This document shows positions 22,291 through 33,753 of a stretch of 64,000 nucleotides of DNA, piece by piece. The DNA comes from Adenanthera pavonina (Eukaryota > Streptophyta > Magnoliopsida > Fabales > Fabaceae). The stretch covers positions 27,670,001 to 27,734,000 of the forward strand of contig JAIVEN010000021.1 of the NCBI GenBank assembly GCA_026686845.1. The letters are read 5' to 3'. The position numbers were made by a program, and so were the translations under genes. The notes beneath the pieces were generated by a model, which was not told the DNA's origin, searched no databases, and saw only the letters and a program-made list of their open reading frames with translations. Within the stretch, counting starts at the first letter, position 1, and each line of letters begins with the position of its first letter.

Positions 22291-24177
22291 ATGCTTCTCC
22301 ATAGGACTATTACCCTCCCAACCTCCCGTTATTACAGTTCTGCCACTGTCTTCCGCTCACCGCTGCATCTCCTTGATTTGCTTCAACTCTCGATTCATCA
22401 TCGTTGTCTGAAACTTTCACAGCAATCTCACGCTCAAATCCTCACACTGGGCTTTGACCAAAACGCTTTCCTCTACACTCGACTCGTTTCTGCATACGCT
22501 ACGTGCGGAAACTTATCCAAGTCAAAACTCGTCTTTGACTCCATTGCTCTCAAGAACATCTATCTCTGGAACTCTTTGATTAGTGGGTATGCAAAACATC
22601 ATGCCTTTGATGAAGCTTTTGCGTTGTTTCACGAACTGGTTCGTAGTAATGTTTTGCCCGATGATTACACTCTTGCTACACTTTCCAAGATTTCTGCTGA
22701 GATTGAGGACTTGATTTCTGGAAAAATGATTCATGCTAAGAGTATAAATATTGGGTTTGTCTCCGATGTCGTTGTTGCCAATTCTCTGATGTCAATGTAC
22801 TGCAAATGTGGAGAATTAGGTGAAGCTAGGAAGCTGTTCGATGAAATGTCTGACAGGAACCTTTCTTCATGGAATGTCATCATTGCTGGATGTGCTGCCT
22901 CTGAAAATTGTATGTCCCATATAGATTTATGGAATATTTTTCGGCGAATGCAAACTGAAGGGTTTAAGCCCAATTGTTTTACAATTGCAGGTATCCTTCC
23001 TGCGTGTGGTAGCAATACTGGGAAATGGGATTATGGTATGGAACTTCACTGTTTTCTTGTGAGAAATGAACTAGATTTAAAGATGGACTTGGATGTTTAT
23101 ATGGGGTCGTCTTTAATAGATATGTACTCAAGAAGTAACAGAGTTGCTCTTAGCAGACGGGTATTTGACCAAATGAAGTGCAGAAATGTGTATGTGTGGA
23201 CGGCAATGATCAAGAGTTACGTACAAAATGGAGCACCCGAAGAAGCAGTGTCTCTTCTACGTGAAATGCAAGTGATAGCTGGGATACAACCCAACAAAGT
23301 ATCTCTTGTGAGCGTGCTTCCAGCTTGTAGCTCGCTTGCTGGATTAACTGTAGGGAAACAAATTCACGGTTTTGCAATTAAAATGGATTTGAATCATGAT
23401 GTTTCCTTATGTAATGCTTTGATTGGTATGTATTCCAAATGCGGGAGTTTGAGTTATGCAAGACGGGTATTTGACAATGGTGCTTTCTACAAAGACTCCA
23501 TTTCCTGGAGTTCAATGATCTCTGCATATGGTTTACATGGGAGAGGGGAGGATGCTGTCAATATGTATTATAAAGTGCTTCAGCTAGGAACCAAGCCAGA
23601 TATGATAACAGTGGTTGGTGTTCTTTCTGCTTGTAGCAAGTCAGGATTGGTAGACCAAGGCCTCAGTATTTATGACTCATTCATGACCGATTATGGAATG
23701 AAACCAACAGCTGAGATTTGTGCTTGTGTGGTAGATATGTTAGGTCGATCAGGACAACTTGATGAAGCCATGAAATTCATCAGGGAAATGCCCGTAGAGC
23801 CTAGTCCAAGTGTTTGGGGAGCTCTTCTAAGTGCTTCTATAATGCATGGGAATTCAATGACAAGAGACCTGGCTTATAGGTTTCTGCTAGAGCTAGAACC
23901 TGAAAACCCGTCAAATTATATCTCTCTGTCAAATTTATATGCTTCTTACAGAAGATGGGATGTTGTAGCTGAAATGAGAACGATGATGAAAGAGAGAGGT
24001 TTGAGAAAGGTACCAGGTTGCAGTTGGATAACAATTAGTGGTGAGACTTTTTCATTTTATGTTGCTGATAAAGCACATCCTTCTTCAAGTTTAATCTATG
24101 AAGTTCTGGATGATCTGATATCGGTAATGAAAGGAGATAGTTGTCTGGATATTGATATTCTCACCGAGATCTCCTGA
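22291..24177 (+). CDS. Pentatricopeptide repeat protein, PLS class with E/E+ tail
   Basis: Intronless 628-residue protein; PLS-class PPR proteins bind specific RNAs in mitochondria or plastids, and those with E domains usually act in C-to-U RNA editing. The N-terminus (MLLHRTITLPTSRYYSSATVF) is rich in Arg, Ser and Thr and lacks acidic residues, as in organelle presequences. From about residue 45 to 520 runs a chain of P, L and S repeats with typical phrases (NSLMSMYCKCGELGEARKLF, NVYVWTAMIKSYVQNGAPEEA, NALIGMYSKCGSLSYARRVF). From about residue 525 follow E and E+ motifs (VWGALLSASIMHG, YISLSNLYASYRRWDVVAEM, GCSWITI, FYVADKAHPSS). It stops without a DYW deaminase domain, so editing would need a DYW partner supplied in trans; this is a family-based inference. 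The frame is intact and appears functional. The target RNA cannot be inferred. Confidence 0.95.
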   Translation: MLLHRTITLPTSRYYSSATVFRSPLHLLDLLQLSIHHRCLKLSQQSHAQILTLGFDQNAFLYTRLVSAYATCGNLSKSKLVFDSIALKNIYLWNSLISGYAKHHAFDEAFALFHELVRSNVLPDDYTLATLSKISAEIEDLISGKMIHAKSINIGFVSDVVVANSLMSMYCKCGELGEARKLFDEMSDRNLSSWNVIIAGCAASENCMSHIDLWNIFRRMQTEGFKPNCFTIAGILPACGSNTGKWDYGMELHCFLVRNELDLKMDLDVYMGSSLIDMYSRSNRVALSRRVFDQMKCRNVYVWTAMIKSYVQNGAPEEAVSLLREMQVIAGIQPNKVSLVSVLPACSSLAGLTVGKQIHGFAIKMDLNHDVSLCNALIGMYSKCGSLSYARRVFDNGAFYKDSISWSSMISAYGLHGRGEDAVNMYYKVLQLGTKPDMITVVGVLSACSKSGLVDQGLSIYDSFMTDYGMKPTAEICACVVDMLGRSGQLDEAMKFIREMPVEPSPSVWGALLSASIMHGNSMTRDLAYRFLLELEPENPSNYISLSNLYASYRRWDVVAEMRTMMKERGLRKVPGCSWITISGETFSFYVADKAHPSSSLIYEVLDDLISVMKGDSCLDIDILTEIS

Positions 24178-24649
24178 AATTGATGGGATGACAGACTTGA
24201 AGAACGCAGGATTACTTATATAGCTGGCCCAGCATTTATGCTCCCCCAACTCTAGAATACTAATTTTTTTAATTATCTTACATAATTCAAAATCAGTTAT
24301 AATGATTACTATGTGAGTGAAAACTGAGCAGAAGGGTCCCAGCTTTTATGTGGGTTTAACAAATGTGATTTTCTTGGTGGTATTGAACATGGAGAGCACA
24401 ATGGGTCCACAGATATTGAGCAACTATTGCTATTGTTAAGATGCTTGCCTTGAGCTGGTTAATCAGTAACCATACAAGTACTTTAAACATTCATTATATT
24501 TTACAATACTTTAGGATTTATCAACTACGTGAAGATTGCACATTTATCTCTTTTCTTTAAACTTTCTTTTCTTTGTATCAAAATTAAATTTGGTTAGATA
24601 TTACTCAGCATATTGTTAAATTGATGGAGCTATTCTAATAAGAGACCAA
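24178..24649. other. 3' flank of the PPR gene
   Basis: Probable 3' UTR and spacer up to the gypsy LTR. No further gene was seen. Confidence 0.5.
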
Positions 24650-25079
24650 TGCAGACTTACTTTAGAAGAAGAAAGCATCAAAAATTGAATTAATTATTTT
24701 TTTTATTTTCCGCATATTTTGTTAACTATTCTGCTAAATAATTATTTTTGAGTGATTTTAGGAGTTAGTTTAGCAGAATAAGGAACCATATTATCTGTTA
24801 GGTGGTTCCTAACGTTCATATTAGTTAATTCCTAGCAGTTGCAATTTGTTTAAGGTATTTTAGGGATCTTTTAGACTTTATTTAACTATTTGAATGTATT
24901 CTTAGCTCTATAAATTGGCTAGCAACCTCAAAAACTAGTTATTCAGAAATAAGAATTCCATTTTATTTTCTTTAGAGATTCTCCTAAGCTTTTGGTTATT
25001 AAGAGCATTTAGAGTGAGATTCTTACTCTATCTTTTCTTAATAGATTTATTCTCCATCTTTATTCTTGATTAGTTTTGA
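24650..25079 (+). repeat. 5' LTR of the gypsy element
   Basis: Nearly the same as 29921-30349; differences include a few substitutions and a small indel (CTGCTAAATAATT against CTGAATAATT). It starts with TG; the end is set by loss of similarity after TTGATTAGTTTTGA. Confidence 0.9.
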
Positions 25080-25085
25080 TTAATT

Positions 25086-25096
25086 TGGTATCAGAG
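25086..25096 (+). other. Primer-binding site, initiator tRNA-Met type
   Basis: TGGTATCAGAG, complementary to the 3' end of initiator tRNA-Met and used by most plant LTR retrotransposons, lies 6 bp after the LTR. Confidence 0.85.
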
Positions 25097-25108
25097 TGTT
25101 GATCCACA

Positions 25109-26460
25109 ATGGTGACAACTCACACTTCCGGCAATCCAGACATGTCACAGAATCAACCAGATGCAGATGCCCCTGCCACCATTGCCTCAAAACTTCAAGC
25201 TCCTGATGTTTTGACAGCAAAGGTATCAACACTTGAAGCTGCCACAACTAGTGCAGTGAATGACAGAGGAAAAGCACCAATAGGAGGCCAACGACGACAT
25301 TCTCATTGGGATGAAGATAGCAAAGAAGATTTTGATAACCCATGGGGTTAGAAGCGTTGTCCACCACACACCAAAATCGAATTCCCTAAATTTAGTGGAG
25401 GTGACCCACGTGACTGGATGCTAAAAGCAGAGAAATATTTCTGCTACTACTAGACACCCGATGACTTCAAGGTGGATGTGGCTTCGATGTAATTAGAAGG
25501 AGATGCACTGGATTTATTGTCTTAGATAAATTCATAACGCATTGTAATGTATTGGGACGAGCTAGTGAAAGTTCTGCAGGAACACTATGAACCTCTAGAA
25601 TATCTCAACCCAGATGAGTACTTAGCTACTATCAAGCAAATGGTTTCTATTCAGGAGTACAGGCAAGAGTTCGCTAGGTGTGTTGCTCGTGTAACAAATT
25701 AGCTAGAACATTATTTGCTGGGTGTCTTCATCGGTGGCCTCAAGGAGGAGCTAAAGGCTGATGTAAGAATTCAAAAGCCCTGAACATTTTATAAAGTAGC
25801 AAGTTTAGCTTTAGAATTTGAGAAAAAGGCCTCACTTGATCGTGGGCTCAAGCCCAATTACACATACTCACAAGGCCAATCCCACACAGCTCTACCTTCT
25901 CACTTGTGGGACACACAAGAGGCCAAGGGAAGTTCTATAGAATCTCTAAATCTATCCCAAATCACACTAACAGCTTCAAATCCCACCAAATCTTCCATGT
26001 CGTCCTTTACGAAGCCCAACCTACACCATTCTGAGCATCAAATCCGGCAAAAAGGACTCTGTTTCAGGTGTAGAGATCCTTTTAAGCTTGGGCACTGCTA
26101 CAACACGTCATTTTCGATCTTAGAGATCACAGAAGAAGGCAACGAGGTTGTAGCCCCTCTTCATGCGGACGAATACACTAAGATTGAATCAGAAATGGCT
26201 AAAATATCTTTTAATGCAATTATGGGAAAGTCTATGGTAGCCATTATGAAGCTACAAGGTACTCTCCTTGAGCATAGCGTTCCAATTTTAGTGGATAGTG
26301 GTTCAACACATAATTTTATCTTCGAAGCCGTGGTGTCCGAGTTGCACCTTCCCATCCGTTCCATTCCAACGTTTGGAGTTTAAATTAGCAATGGAAGTCT
26401 GATTAAGTGCAACTGAGTATGTCCCAATATTGAGGTAAAAATTTCAGATTTAATCATCAA
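25109..26460 (+). pseudogene. gypsy gag and aspartic protease, broken
   Basis: The first frame starts at 25109 and meets a stop at 25349. Reading on in the same sense gives typical gag wording (KIEFPKFSGGDPRDWMLKAE, then EYRQEFARCVARV) broken by stops. At 26058-26106 a zinc-knuckle remnant (CFRCRDPFKLGHC) is followed by the retroviral-type protease active site DSGSTHNF near 26292. Stops sit mostly where the family has Gln, Trp or Arg. The pol continuation breaks off soon after 26440. Confidence 0.88.
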
Positions 26461-26489
26461 GCAGGATTATTATCCCTTTTCAGCATAGG

Positions 26490-26636
26490 GAGTTGAAGTT
26501 GAAGCTGAAAAAATTGAAGTTGTTTAGGAATGGCCTACTCCTAAAAACGTGAAGGAATTATGAGGTTTCCTTGGGCTTTCAGGTTACTACAGACGCTTTG
26601 TACAAAATTTTGGCATCATTGCTAGGCCCTTCACTA
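26490..26636 (+). pseudogene. Remnant of gypsy reverse transcriptase, thumb end only
   Basis: Reads WPTPKNVKEL, GFLGLSGYYRRFV and NFGIIARPF with stops between, which is the segment just after the catalytic palm in gypsy pol. The palm and its YxDD motif are absent: protease wording passes into this segment within about 100 bp. An internal deletion before the LINE insertion is the simplest explanation. Confidence 0.8.
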
Positions 26637-27909
26637 TGAGTATAAACGCTTTGTATATGAGGAATAAAACTCATGAGTCACACCATGAAACTTTGGGAAA
26701 GAGTAATTAAGTATAAACTCAGAAAGGAGTCTCGTATTTCAGAAAACCAATTTGGATTTATGCCAGGACGGTCTACAACAGAGGCTATTTATTTATTAAG
26801 GGGTTTGATTGAAAGATACCGGAGGAAAGAGAGGGACTTGCATATGGTTTTCATTGATTTGGAAAAAACCTATGATAGAGTGCCAAGAGATGTATTGTGG
26901 AAAGCAATGGAGAAGAAAGCTGTCCGTGTGGCTTATATTCGAGCCATAAAGGATATGTATGAGGGGGCAACAACAAGTGTGAGAACCCCTGGAGGTGGGA
27001 CAAAGGACTTCCCTATAACAATAGGCTTACATCAAGGATCTTCTTTGAGTCCATACTTGTTTAATCTAATTTTGGATATTCTTACTGAACATATACAAGA
27101 AGAAATTCCAAAGTGTATGCTTTTCGCAGATGATATAGTTTTAATTGAGAACTCAAGAGAAGAGGTTAACTCTAAACTTGAATTATGGAGACATACTTTG
27201 AAATCAAAAGGTTTCCGTTTGAGTATAAGTAAGACGGAATATATGCATTGTAAATTTAATAAGAGGTCAATTAGAAATGATTCAGAGGTAAAAATTGGAG
27301 AGCAAATCATCCATGAGGTGTCAAAGTTTAAATATTTGGGGTCGATTTTACATGATAATGGTGAAATTGATGGGGATGTTATGCATAGGATACAAGTTGG
27401 GTGGTTAAAGTGGAGGAAAGCAACAGGAGTTATTTGTGACCGCAAGGTGCTTACTAAGCTTAAAGGGAAATTTTACAGAATAGCTATAAGGCCAGCAATG
27501 CTATATGGTAGTGAATGTTGGGCTTTGAAAGGACAATAAGAGCATAAGATTGGGAGTAGCAGAGATGAGAATGTTGAGATAGATATGTGGTCATACAAAA
27601 TTGGATAAGATACGAAATGACTGTATACGCAGGAAAGTTGGGGTAGCATCTATCGAGGAGAAACTGGTGGAAAATCGTTTAAGGTGGTTTGGGCATGTAC
27701 AGAGAAGAGGGCAAGAGGAGCCAGTGAAGAGAGTTGATCAAATGGCGTGGAGCCCGATCAAAAGGCGCAGAGGAAGACCAAAAAGGACATTAAGGGAAGT
27801 TATAAGGAATGACCTTTCGAGAAATGATTTATCTGAAGAGATAGTGTTCGATAGAGCTCATTGGCGTCGTTTGATCTATGTAGCCGACCCCACATAGTGG
27901 GATAAGGCT

Positions 27910-27945
<36 letters not shown>
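26637..27945 (+). mobile_element. RTE-type LINE, 5'-truncated, inserted in gypsy pol
   Basis: A non-LTR retrotransposon 3' part. The frame at 26673-27539 encodes reverse transcriptase with QFGFMPGRSTTEAI, FIDLEKTYDRVPRD, GLHQGSSLSPYLF and the catalytic box FADDIVL. A second frame (27601-27897) gives the C-terminal part with LRWFGHVQRR and ending VADPT, both typical of plant RTE elements. It ends GGGATAAGGCTATTG(TTG)n, the family's simple-repeat tail. The N-terminal endonuclease is missing. It is flanked by a 19-bp target duplication with 2 differences (26618-26636 and 27946-27964). Confidence 0.92.
27908..27945 (+). repeat. (TTG)n tail of the LINE
   Basis: About 12 TTG units end at the second copy of the target duplication. 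A TTG-type tail instead of poly(A) is a feature of plant RTE elements. Confidence 0.9.
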
Positions 27946-29910
27946 ATTGGTAGGCCCCTCACTAAATTAACCAAGAAGGATGCCTTCTTGTGGTCCAAAC
28001 AAGCACAAAAAGCCTTCAATCGCCTCAAGCTTGCTTCAATCACTGCTCCTATACTGCAACTTCCCAATTTTGATGCCAACTTTACTGTTGAATGTGACGC
28101 TTCCATGGATGGAATTGGAGTCATTCTTATGCAGCACAATCATCCAATTGCCTATTATAGTAAAGGATTCTCTTACTTTAATCATTTTAAATTTGCTTAT
28201 GACAGAGAACTCCTTGCTTTAGTACTAGCCTTGCAAAAGTGGCGCTACTATCTTCTTGGGAGACATTTTTTTGTAAAAACTAATCATGCAAGTCTCAAAC
28301 ATTTATTTCAGTAACATATTACTACCAATACCTAGCAAAGGTTGATCATGAAACTCTTACCATTCAATTTTACCATTATTTATAAGGCTAGAAGTGACAA
28401 CAAAGGAGTTGATGCACTATCTAGAAGGCCCTAATAACTTGATTTGTTCCAGTTGGCTGTCCCATTTTCTACTGAGTTGCAAGACCTTTCAACAAATTTA
28501 GCAGAAGACTCTTTCACTCATAATATTGTGCTAGATTTGCAAAAAGACCCTTCCTCTCGACCAAAGTTCCAGTTGGTGGACAAGCGGCTATTTTATAACA
28601 ATCACTTGGTTATTCCTTAGAGCTTCTAGCCTTGGTTTAAATTATTAGCTAAAGCATATTCCTCTCCTATTGGTGGGCATGGTGGATATTTTAAAACCTT
28701 TAAAAGGCTTGCAGAAAATTTTTATTGGCCCTTTATGAAGGCTGATGTGAAAGCCTATGTACAGAATTGTGCAACTTGCTAGCAAAATAAGTATCAAACT
28801 TTGTCCCCAGCAAGTCTTCTTCAGCTTTTGGCTATTCCATCTCAGATTTGGGAAGATATTTCCCTTGATTTCATCACTGGTCTTCCAAAATCTAGTGGAT
28901 TTAATGTCATTTCAGTAGTAGTGGATCGATTAAGTAAATATCCTCACTTTATTGCCTTTACTCATCCTTTCACTGCTAAAAAAGTTGTTGCTATTTTTTG
29001 TGAGGAAATTATGCGTCTCCATAAGGTACCTCGCTCCTTTGTATTTGATAGGGATTCTTTGTTTATGAGTGCTTTTTGGCAAGAGTTATTCAGACGAAGT
29101 TAGACCTAATTGAACATGAGTACTGCTTACCATCCCCAAACGGATGGACAAACGGAGGTGGAAAATCGGTGTCTTAAAACTTACTTGCGGTGTTTTGCAC
29201 ATAAGCAGCTGAGTTTGTGGGACAAATTTCTTTGCTAGGCTGAGTATTCCTATAACACCAGTCATCATACTTCTGCAAACTCTTCTCATTTCAAGATTGT
29301 GTATGGGCGTGACTCATCACCCTTGTCCCTATATGTGAAGGGTGAAACACTCATCGCTAATTTAGAAGACCAGTTGGAGGCTAGAGATGCCATGCTTAAG
29401 CTACTCAAGGATAATTTACGCAAACCTCAAGACTGAATGAAGATTTATGCGGATCAACATCGAAGGGAAGTAGAATTCAAAGAGGGTGATGTTGTTTGGC
29501 TCCGTGTGCAACCTTTTTACCAAAAATCACTCTCTAAATGAAAGTTTGAGAAGTTGGCCCCAAGATTCTTTGGCCCTTATAAAGTTCTTAGGAAGATTGG
29601 GCAAGTTGCTTATGAATTAGAATTGCCACTAGATGCCAAAATACACCCTATCTTCCATGTGTCACTATTCCACCTTGCATATGGGCAGCAACCTATTTTC
29701 CCTCCAGCTGCTTCACCACTTTCTGCAGATTTTGAGTTACACTTGCAACCTACACAAGTGTTGGCTCACCGGTGGACTAATCATAATACACTTGAATTGT
29801 TGATTTAGTGGCAAGACCGACCTCTTGAGGATGCAAGCTGGGAAGATTATGACCTTTTGCAAGCTCAATTTTGCTCTTTTCAACTTGAGGACAAGTTGAG
29901 TTTCCAAAGG
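27946..29910 (+). pseudogene. gypsy RNase H, integrase and chromodomain-like tail, broken
   Basis: After the LINE the gypsy frame resumes: RNase H (FTVECDASMDGIGVIL, YDRELLALVLALQKWRYYL), integrase zinc-binding region (GGHGGYFKTFKRL, NCATC), integrase core (DISLDFITGLPKS, VVDRLSKYPHFIAF, MSTAYHPQTDGQTEVENR), then GDVVWLRVQ, APRFFGPYKVL and a tail reading WQDRPLEDASWEDYDLL, which resembles a chromodomain. That tail places it among chromoviruses. At least ten stops interrupt it, many of them TAG at expected Gln or Trp codons. Confidence 0.88.
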
Positions 29911-29920
29911 GATGGGGTAA

Positions 29921-30349
29921 TGATAAGACTTATTTTAGAAGGAGAAAGTGTCAAAAATTGAATTAATTATTTTTTTTATTTTTCTACATATTTTGTTAAC
30001 TATTCTGAATAATTATTTTTGAGTGATTTTAGGAGTTAGTTTAGCAGGATAAGGAATCATATTATTTGTTAGGTGATTTCCAACGTTCATATTAGTTAAT
30101 TCCTAGCAGTTGCAATTTGTTTCAGATATTTTAGGGATTTTTAGACTTTATTTAACTATTTGAATGTATTCTTAGCTCTATAAATTGGCTAGCAACCTCA
30201 GAAGCTAGTCATTCAAAAATAAGAATTCCATTTTATTTCCTTTAGAGATTCTCCTAAGCTTTTGGCTATTAAGAGCATTTAGAGGGAAATTCTTACTCTA
30301 TCTTTCCTTAATAGATTTATTCTCCATCTTTATTCTTGATTAGTTTTGA
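29921..30349 (+). repeat. 3' LTR of the gypsy element
   Basis: Starts TGATAAGACTTATTTTAG just after the purine-rich AAAGGGATGGGG (about 29906-29918), the probable polypurine tract. It matches the 5' LTR along its whole length. Confidence 0.9.
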
Positions 30350-31511
30350 GCGCTTACCATATTCACACACCATTCTTGTTAGACTTCAATCAATTTTATT
30401 GCACCCTCTTTTATTTTATTTTTCAAATTCTCACCTTTTTTCAGAGATGTATAAAAGTGTTGAGGAGAATGTAGAGTGCAGGCCATTTATCTGCAGTATA
30501 TAATTTTCTGGACTAGTTGATGTCACCCTCAAATTTTGAAGCTCCAAATTTTGGACTTCAATGAGGATAATATTGTTGTGAACTTGTGATCATTTTGCTG
30601 TTCTCTAGTCTCCTCTTAGTTAAATAGAGTCAGGGCCATGATGAAACTACTATTGAATTAGTCTGCTCTAATTCCTTTAAAATATGACTGAAACTTAATG
30701 AGAATAAAAGGGAAAATGGGTATAATTACATCTAGAATGGGACTTTCTGAGATAATTTGCTATGTTGTGTGTAATAGCTTTACGTGCTGTAGTAGTATCA
30801 GCAATCATACAATTTAGAAGTGCATATTTCAAAGGACCCTGTATTGTTTGATAGAATTCATTGAGGAAAATCTGGAAGGAACCAGTTTGATGAAACTGGA
30901 ATCTTTCTGCTCTTTCGAAAATTCATTGTTCACGTTTTTTAACTCCTTCTGCTAGATATACATCACATTTGGATACAGATATGCACCAACCTACCAAACC
31001 TGCTTATAAATTTTCAATGGATCCAGAAATTGGATAAGGTGCAGAACATTTCTTAAACCATGATTTCTTCAATACTACCACCACCTTGAAGGATGCTCAG
31101 CTCCCAGAGAGTTATTCTTGCATATCAATTGTTAGCTAAAACCAAAATTTCTGGGTATTCCTTATTGGATAGATGGAAAAGATGCATATTCCTTATCAAT
31201 CATGGATCGTTGATTCTTGAGCCATGCAGACAAACAAGTGGCTGAATGTTGAAATCTGAAGAATTTTGAAGGAAATGGTCAGGAACAGTCTCTGCTCAAC
31301 AATCACAGGTGACATGGTGTTGGAAAAAGATCAGAAAGAACAAAGAGAAAATCTTAACTCTGTTGTAGAGGCCTACCTGTCCGAGCTAATGATGAGATAT
31401 AGTTCCTATAATGTCTTCAAAAGAATAAAAGAGAAAGGCACAGATAACGGAACCAATTTTCCTTCCCATCCCACCATGATCATATTAACCTCAGGTAAAA
31501 ATGACCTATTC
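30350..31511. other. Intergenic stretch before the transporter gene
   Basis: Moderately AT-rich with no recognised gene. The 87-codon + frame at 31266-31529 has no recognisable features, overlaps the 3' end of the transporter gene on the other strand and is probably chance. Confidence 0.5.
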
Positions 31512-33753
31512 TCACTTCTGTATCTCTGACTCTCTTTCACGGCGATAGGCATAAATAGAACCAAGAACAACTTTTCCAATTCTTCTAATTTTTCGTGTTC
31601 TTCTATTCATACCTCTTCTCCTTCCCTTCTCAACAACAGGTTGGGACATAGGTACAGAATGAATCCATCTCAATGAAACTATAGCTGCAAGGAATTGTAT
31701 CAGAATTCCCATGGTCAAGCCTGAGTAAACACCAGAAGTAATACCAAGCAGAGAAGCCAATCCAACCCCCCAAAACCCACTAACTAATGATGACAGACAC
31801 ACAGCCGATGCAAGGAAAGACATGAGAGACCCTTCACAACCCTGTGGACATATGCTTGCGAAAAACACTGAAAAAGGAAGGAGCTTAAATTGTGCCAAAG
31901 TTTCAGCTAAACCAGAGAAGCAAAGAGCAAACACTCCATTGGGAATTCCCAGTCTAAGATTTATCTGATTTACTAAAACCAGATCAAGAAGAAGAGATGC
32001 AGCATATAAAATTTGCACTATCCCTATCAGTTTTCTCATAGGAACTTTTTTCCAGTACCGATCATAGAGAACAGTGCCTGAAAGAAGCATCAACTGGCCA
32101 ATCACTCGAGACAACCCAATCACTGAAGGATCAAGGTTTAAACGCTGTGTATGATAGCAAAAGATAGATCCTGAAAGTATAGGGACCATGGCAATAGATC
32201 CAACAATCCATATAAGAGAGGAGGATATGCTTTCCTCGCTGATTGCTTTGGCAAGATTAGAGAACTGATTTCTGATATCTTCCAGGATTGATTTCCTAGC
32301 AAAAGGATGATCTGACATTTGTGGCAAGCCAAGAGATTTCTCTCTTGTGAAGGAAGAGATTGCTAGTTGAAGACACAGTAAACCTGAGAATATAAGGAAC
32401 ATTGTTCTTGGTGGCATTTCCTTTAAGAAGTAACCACCAATCAAGTTGCCCAGGATTCCACCTGCAGCTGAAGCCATGAATGCGTATGACTGAAAGCCAC
32501 CAGTTTTGTGCTTCTGACCATACTCTGCCACAAGAGCATCCTTTGCTACTTCTGTTATGGATGCTCCTAGATTGCTGAGAAGCACACATGCAATTAAGTT
32601 GGGAAGCACTTCACTGGCAACAGGGATCAATGCCAGAGGACCCCAAGAAAGGACCTGCAAAAGAACTGAGAAGATTGAACTAAATAAACATCTTTGATTA
32701 AGATTTTTATTCCATTTCGATATTATCTTCATTCGGGAAAACCATTATAGATGGACATAATGTTGATATAAAGCATACTCTCATGCTAAATGCTGTATGA
32801 ATGCTGTATGTTCGATAAATAAGCCAATTTGTACTAATTTCGGCCGTTTCAGATCTCTTCACAGCAATGGACATGCAACCATCTGAAAAGCTCTAATCAA
32901 ACTGAACCCCATTCAAGAAAATGATGGAGAAAGAATTGAAAGAGAAGTCACAACAATCAACCACAATGATTTTGTTTTCTATCCCAACCTGTATAGTAGC
33001 TGTTCTCATTCATAAGAAATTGAAAATTCAAAAGATAGTGATATTAAAATATGAGGATCCCTTCCTCTAATCTCAAGCTGTTCATCAACCGGTTAGTTCC
33101 TTATTGGCCTATTACCGTCTTGATATATCAACTACTTGTAACGAGGGAAAGCATAATAAACAGGCAAAAGAAATGTTGTGCAAAATTTTATCAGCTTGGA
33201 AGTAACCAAAGAGAAGAAAATGGAAGACACAGCATAACATAAGGATATCATATGGCAGCTTACCTCCAATGACAATATAAGGGATTCTATGAGCATCGCC
33301 AATATAGATGGCATCAGAAAGGATTCCATAGAAGGGCTTGGCCACCATGGGAAGGTTACCAGAGTTCTGCACAAGCTGCAATGTGGAGGGTTGCAAGTTA
33401 AGATTGCTGGCCATGTGAAAGTTGAGAGCTAGCCATGGAAAGCACCGAAAACCCTGCACCCAATAGCCAAACCCACACAAGAGCAACATTTGTCTGCTGC
33501 CAACTTGAGGAAATCCCCTCTTGTCTATTTTCTCATACACCATGTTTTGTTTTTTTCCCTTCTTGACATCCACTTGATTTGGCTCTGTGAAGATAGTGGG
33601 TTTTTTTATGGCATTAGGATTCTGACGGTGCTGATAACAAAGCAGAAGCGGCTTGGAGTAAGAAGGCAAAAATGGCGGTTTCGTTGGCGACATAGGGAGT
33701 TTTGGTAGAGCCCCCAAGAATGGGTTCTCACAAGAAATTGCAGGGAAAATCAT
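31512..33753 (-). CDS. Folate-biopterin transporter family protein (FBT8/9-like)
   Basis: A multi-pass membrane carrier of the folate-biopterin transporter family, expected to move folates or related pterins; plant members are often in the plastid envelope. Two exons on the minus strand, 33753-33264 and 32665-31512, with a 598-bp GT-AG intron, join to 547 residues. The splice acceptor was chosen at TCTCAG before TTCTTTTGC, because it keeps frame and restores the family phrase LLQVLSWGPLALIPVA across the junction. Residues 1 to about 80 are basic and Ser/Pro-rich, with no membrane segment (plastid transit peptide likely). The first conserved block reads GYWVQGFRCFPWLALNFH, then KPFYGILSDAIYI; later blocks include LLSNLGASITEVAKDALVAEYG. 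About 11-12 hydrophobic segments follow and the C-terminus is strongly basic (RRRGMNRRTRKIRRIGK). It appears intact. Assignment to the FBT8/9 branch is a judgement by eye; substrate unknown. Confidence 0.92.

Larger units (their letters stand above)
24650..30349 (+). mobile_element. Ty3/gypsy LTR retrotransposon, chromovirus-like, dead
   Basis: The two LTRs (about 430 bp each) are followed by a primer-binding site and preceded by a polypurine tract. Domain order is gag, protease, a remnant of reverse transcriptase, RNase H, integrase and a chromodomain-like tail, which is the Ty3/gypsy order. The reverse-transcriptase core is missing and a LINE has inserted into the remnant. Many stop codons break all parts. 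No convincing 5-bp target duplication was found. It lies about 470 bp downstream of the PPR gene. Confidence 0.93.

Noticed and set aside
24645..30360. Target duplication of the gypsy element
   Set aside because: The flanks ACCAA and GCGCT do not match. A shifted reading (ACCAA and ACCAT at 30356) would need a longer LTR than the alignment supports.
31266..31529. 87-codon plus-strand open frame
   Set aside because: Overlaps the 3' end of the transporter gene on the other strand and shows no features of a real protein.
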